NCBI GenBank assembly: GCA_050186825.1
Contig: JBFWYD010000037.1
Coordinates: 37,430 to 101,429, forward strand
Origin: NORP233 sp050186825
GTDB lineage: Bacteria > Planctomycetota > J058
Direction of reading: 5' to 3'
DNA: 64,000 nt
In this document: one piece after another, positions 63,213 through 64,000 of the stretch
Position numbering within the stretch: position 1 is the stretch's first letter
How the letters are laid out: each line of letters opens with the position of its first letter
Notes under the pieces: generated by a model
What the model was told of the DNA's origin: nothing
Database searches by the model: none
Seen by the model: the letters and a program-made list of their open reading frames with translations, nothing else
Program-made: the position numbers and the translations under genes

Positions 63213-64000
63213 CTACTGGCGCTCGGGCGTGAGGCTCTCCATGTAGCCCTTCACGTACTCGGCCATGCGCTTGGGAATGCGCGTGGTCTGCAGCGCCTTC
63301 GCCGCGCGGTCCTTGGCGGCCCGCGAGACCTCCTCGAACTCGGCCTTCGACGCGCCCTTCACCTGGTCGCCGCGCGTGAAGTAGGAGCCGACCACCTTGC
63401 CCTTGCCGACCTGCCCGCGCACGCGGCTGGCCTTGTAGCCGTACTGCCCGTTCAGGTCGCCGACCGGCCGCTTGCCCTGGCCCGGGCCCTGCCCCTGCCC
63501 GCCGCCCTGCGGCGGCTGGTTCGGGTTCTTGTTCCCGTCGTTGCCGCCCGCGCCAGGCCCGTGCTTGCGCCCGCAACCGGGGCAGAGATGCGGCTTCTGA
63601 GGCGGCTGCTGCCCGCCAGGCTGCTGCCCGCCCGGCTGCTGCCCGCCGGGCTGCTGCCCGCCGGGCTGCTGCCCGCCAGGCTGCTGACCGCCGGGCTGCT
63701 GCCCGCCAGGCTGCTGACCGCCAGGCTGCTGACCGCCAGGCTGCTGCCCGCCCGGCTGCTGCCCGCCAGGCTGCTGACCGCCGGGCTGCTGCCCGCCAGG
63801 CTGCTGACCGCCAGGCTGCTGACCGCCAGGCTGCTGCCCGCCCGGCTGCTGACCGCCAGGCTGCTGACCGCCAGGCTGCTGCCCGCCCGGCTGCTGCCCG
63901 CCCGGCTGCTGCCCGCCAGGCAGCTGCCCGCCGGGCTGCTGGCCGCCAGGCTGCTGACCGCCAGGCTGCTGACCGCCGGGCTGCTGACCGCCAGGCTGCT
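63213..64000 (-). CDS. GGQQP-repeat zinc-ribbon protein, N-terminus beyond window
   Basis: The minus-strand frame is open from the window edge to the TAG at 63213, so at least 261 residues are visible. It opens with a long GGQQP pentapeptide array, then PQKPHLCPGCGRKHGPG (C-x2-C half zinc ribbon), a Gly/Gln-rich linker, and a conserved end: DLNGQYGYKASRVRGQVGKG, SYFTRGDQVKGASKAEFEEV and IPKRMAEYVKGYMESLTPE. The C-terminal segment looks like a compact domain common in such MoxR/VWA operons. Function unknown. The GTG start sometimes assigned at 63422 is internal. Confidence 0.85.
   Translation of the reverse strand, partial: QPGGQQPGGQQPGGQQPGGQQPGGQLPGGQQPGGQQPGGQQPGGQQPGGQQPGGQQPGGQQPGGQQPGGQQPGGQQPGGQQPGGQQPGGQQPGGQQPGGQQPGGQQPGGQQPGGQQPGGQQPGGQQPGGQQPPQKPHLCPGCGRKHGPGAGGNDGNKNPNQPPQGGGQGQGPGQGKRPVGDLNGQYGYKASRVRGQVGKGKVVGSYFTRGDQVKGASKAEFEEVSRAAKDRAAKALQTTRIPKRMAEYVKGYMESLTPERQ
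63604..64000 (-). repeat. 15-bp tandem repeat coding GGQQP
   Basis: About 26 copies of a 15-bp unit, CAGCAGCCTGGCGGG with GGT/GGC/GGG wobble, continuing past the window edge. One unit codes QLPGG instead of QQPGG. The repeat stays in frame and third-position changes are mostly silent, so the peptide is selected. Confidence 0.95.

Noticed and set aside
63604..64000. Short tandem repeat that could be non-coding or CRISPR-like
   Set aside because: The 15-bp period stays in frame with the downstream conserved domain and changes are largely silent; it encodes GGQQP.

Overview
The window is a very G+C-rich bacterial chromosome segment with dense, mostly strand-clustered genes. Neighbouring genes often share a 4-base stop/start overlap, usually GTGA. 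My best guess for the source is Planctomycetota or a related deep lineage. The reasons are the MoxR / DUF58 / BatA-like / HEAT / VWA operon, secreted VWA proteins carrying HEAT-like repeats, ECF sigma factors paired with zinc-finger membrane anti-sigma proteins, a fused CcoN-CcoO oxidase subunit, and many GTG starts. Myxococcota cannot be excluded from sequence reading alone. I see no tRNA, rRNA, CRISPR array or intact insertion sequence.

Layout. 1-900: ECF sigma factor and zinc-finger anti-sigma (minus). 963-5200: a metzincin-like protease and a coupled partner (plus). 5222-5913: a VapBC-like toxin-antitoxin pair whose toxin is broken by a 5-bp tandem duplication. 6123-17261: CBS-domain proteins flanking a complete cbb3 oxidase and maturation operon, transcribed ccoNO-ccoQ-ccoP-ccoG-ccoH-SafE-like-ccoI-ccoS (minus). 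17499-20697: PAS histidine kinase and NtrC-type regulator. 21370-24301: glgC, a small membrane protein and an HhH-GPD glycosylase. 24695-28776: second ECF sigma factor and a 1159-residue anti-sigma / secretin-N-domain / PDZ protein. 28846-36470: argS, two secreted HEAT+VWA paralogues, an Rpn nuclease remnant and a eukaryote-type guaB. 36961-43699: MacAB-like efflux operon, ApbE and a TlpA-like lipoprotein. 43828-53236: DMP19-like lipoprotein, secreted hypothetical protein, GT-C membrane protein, a second kinase/NtrC pair, a porin-like protein and an FAD oxidoreductase. 53238-64000 (minus): a putative surface or quality-control operon running from a Gln-rich zinc-ribbon protein through an NHL-propeller lipoprotein, VWA giant, MoxR, DUF58, BatA-like and HEAT proteins to a RING-like membrane protein.

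The most striking unexplained structure is a family of six intergenic elements at 20696, 24302, 32589, 34137, 36472 and 45383. Each begins exactly at, or within two bases of, the stop codon of a plus-strand gene. Each opens with a long hairpin of about 21-30 bp with a 33-37 nt loop. One to six copies of a small hairpin, consensus GCTGRCGCC-N~9-GGCGCC, follow. Two pairs of copies show compensatory base changes in the large stem, so the fold appears to be under selection. I do not recognise this element and consider it the best candidate for something undescribed here.
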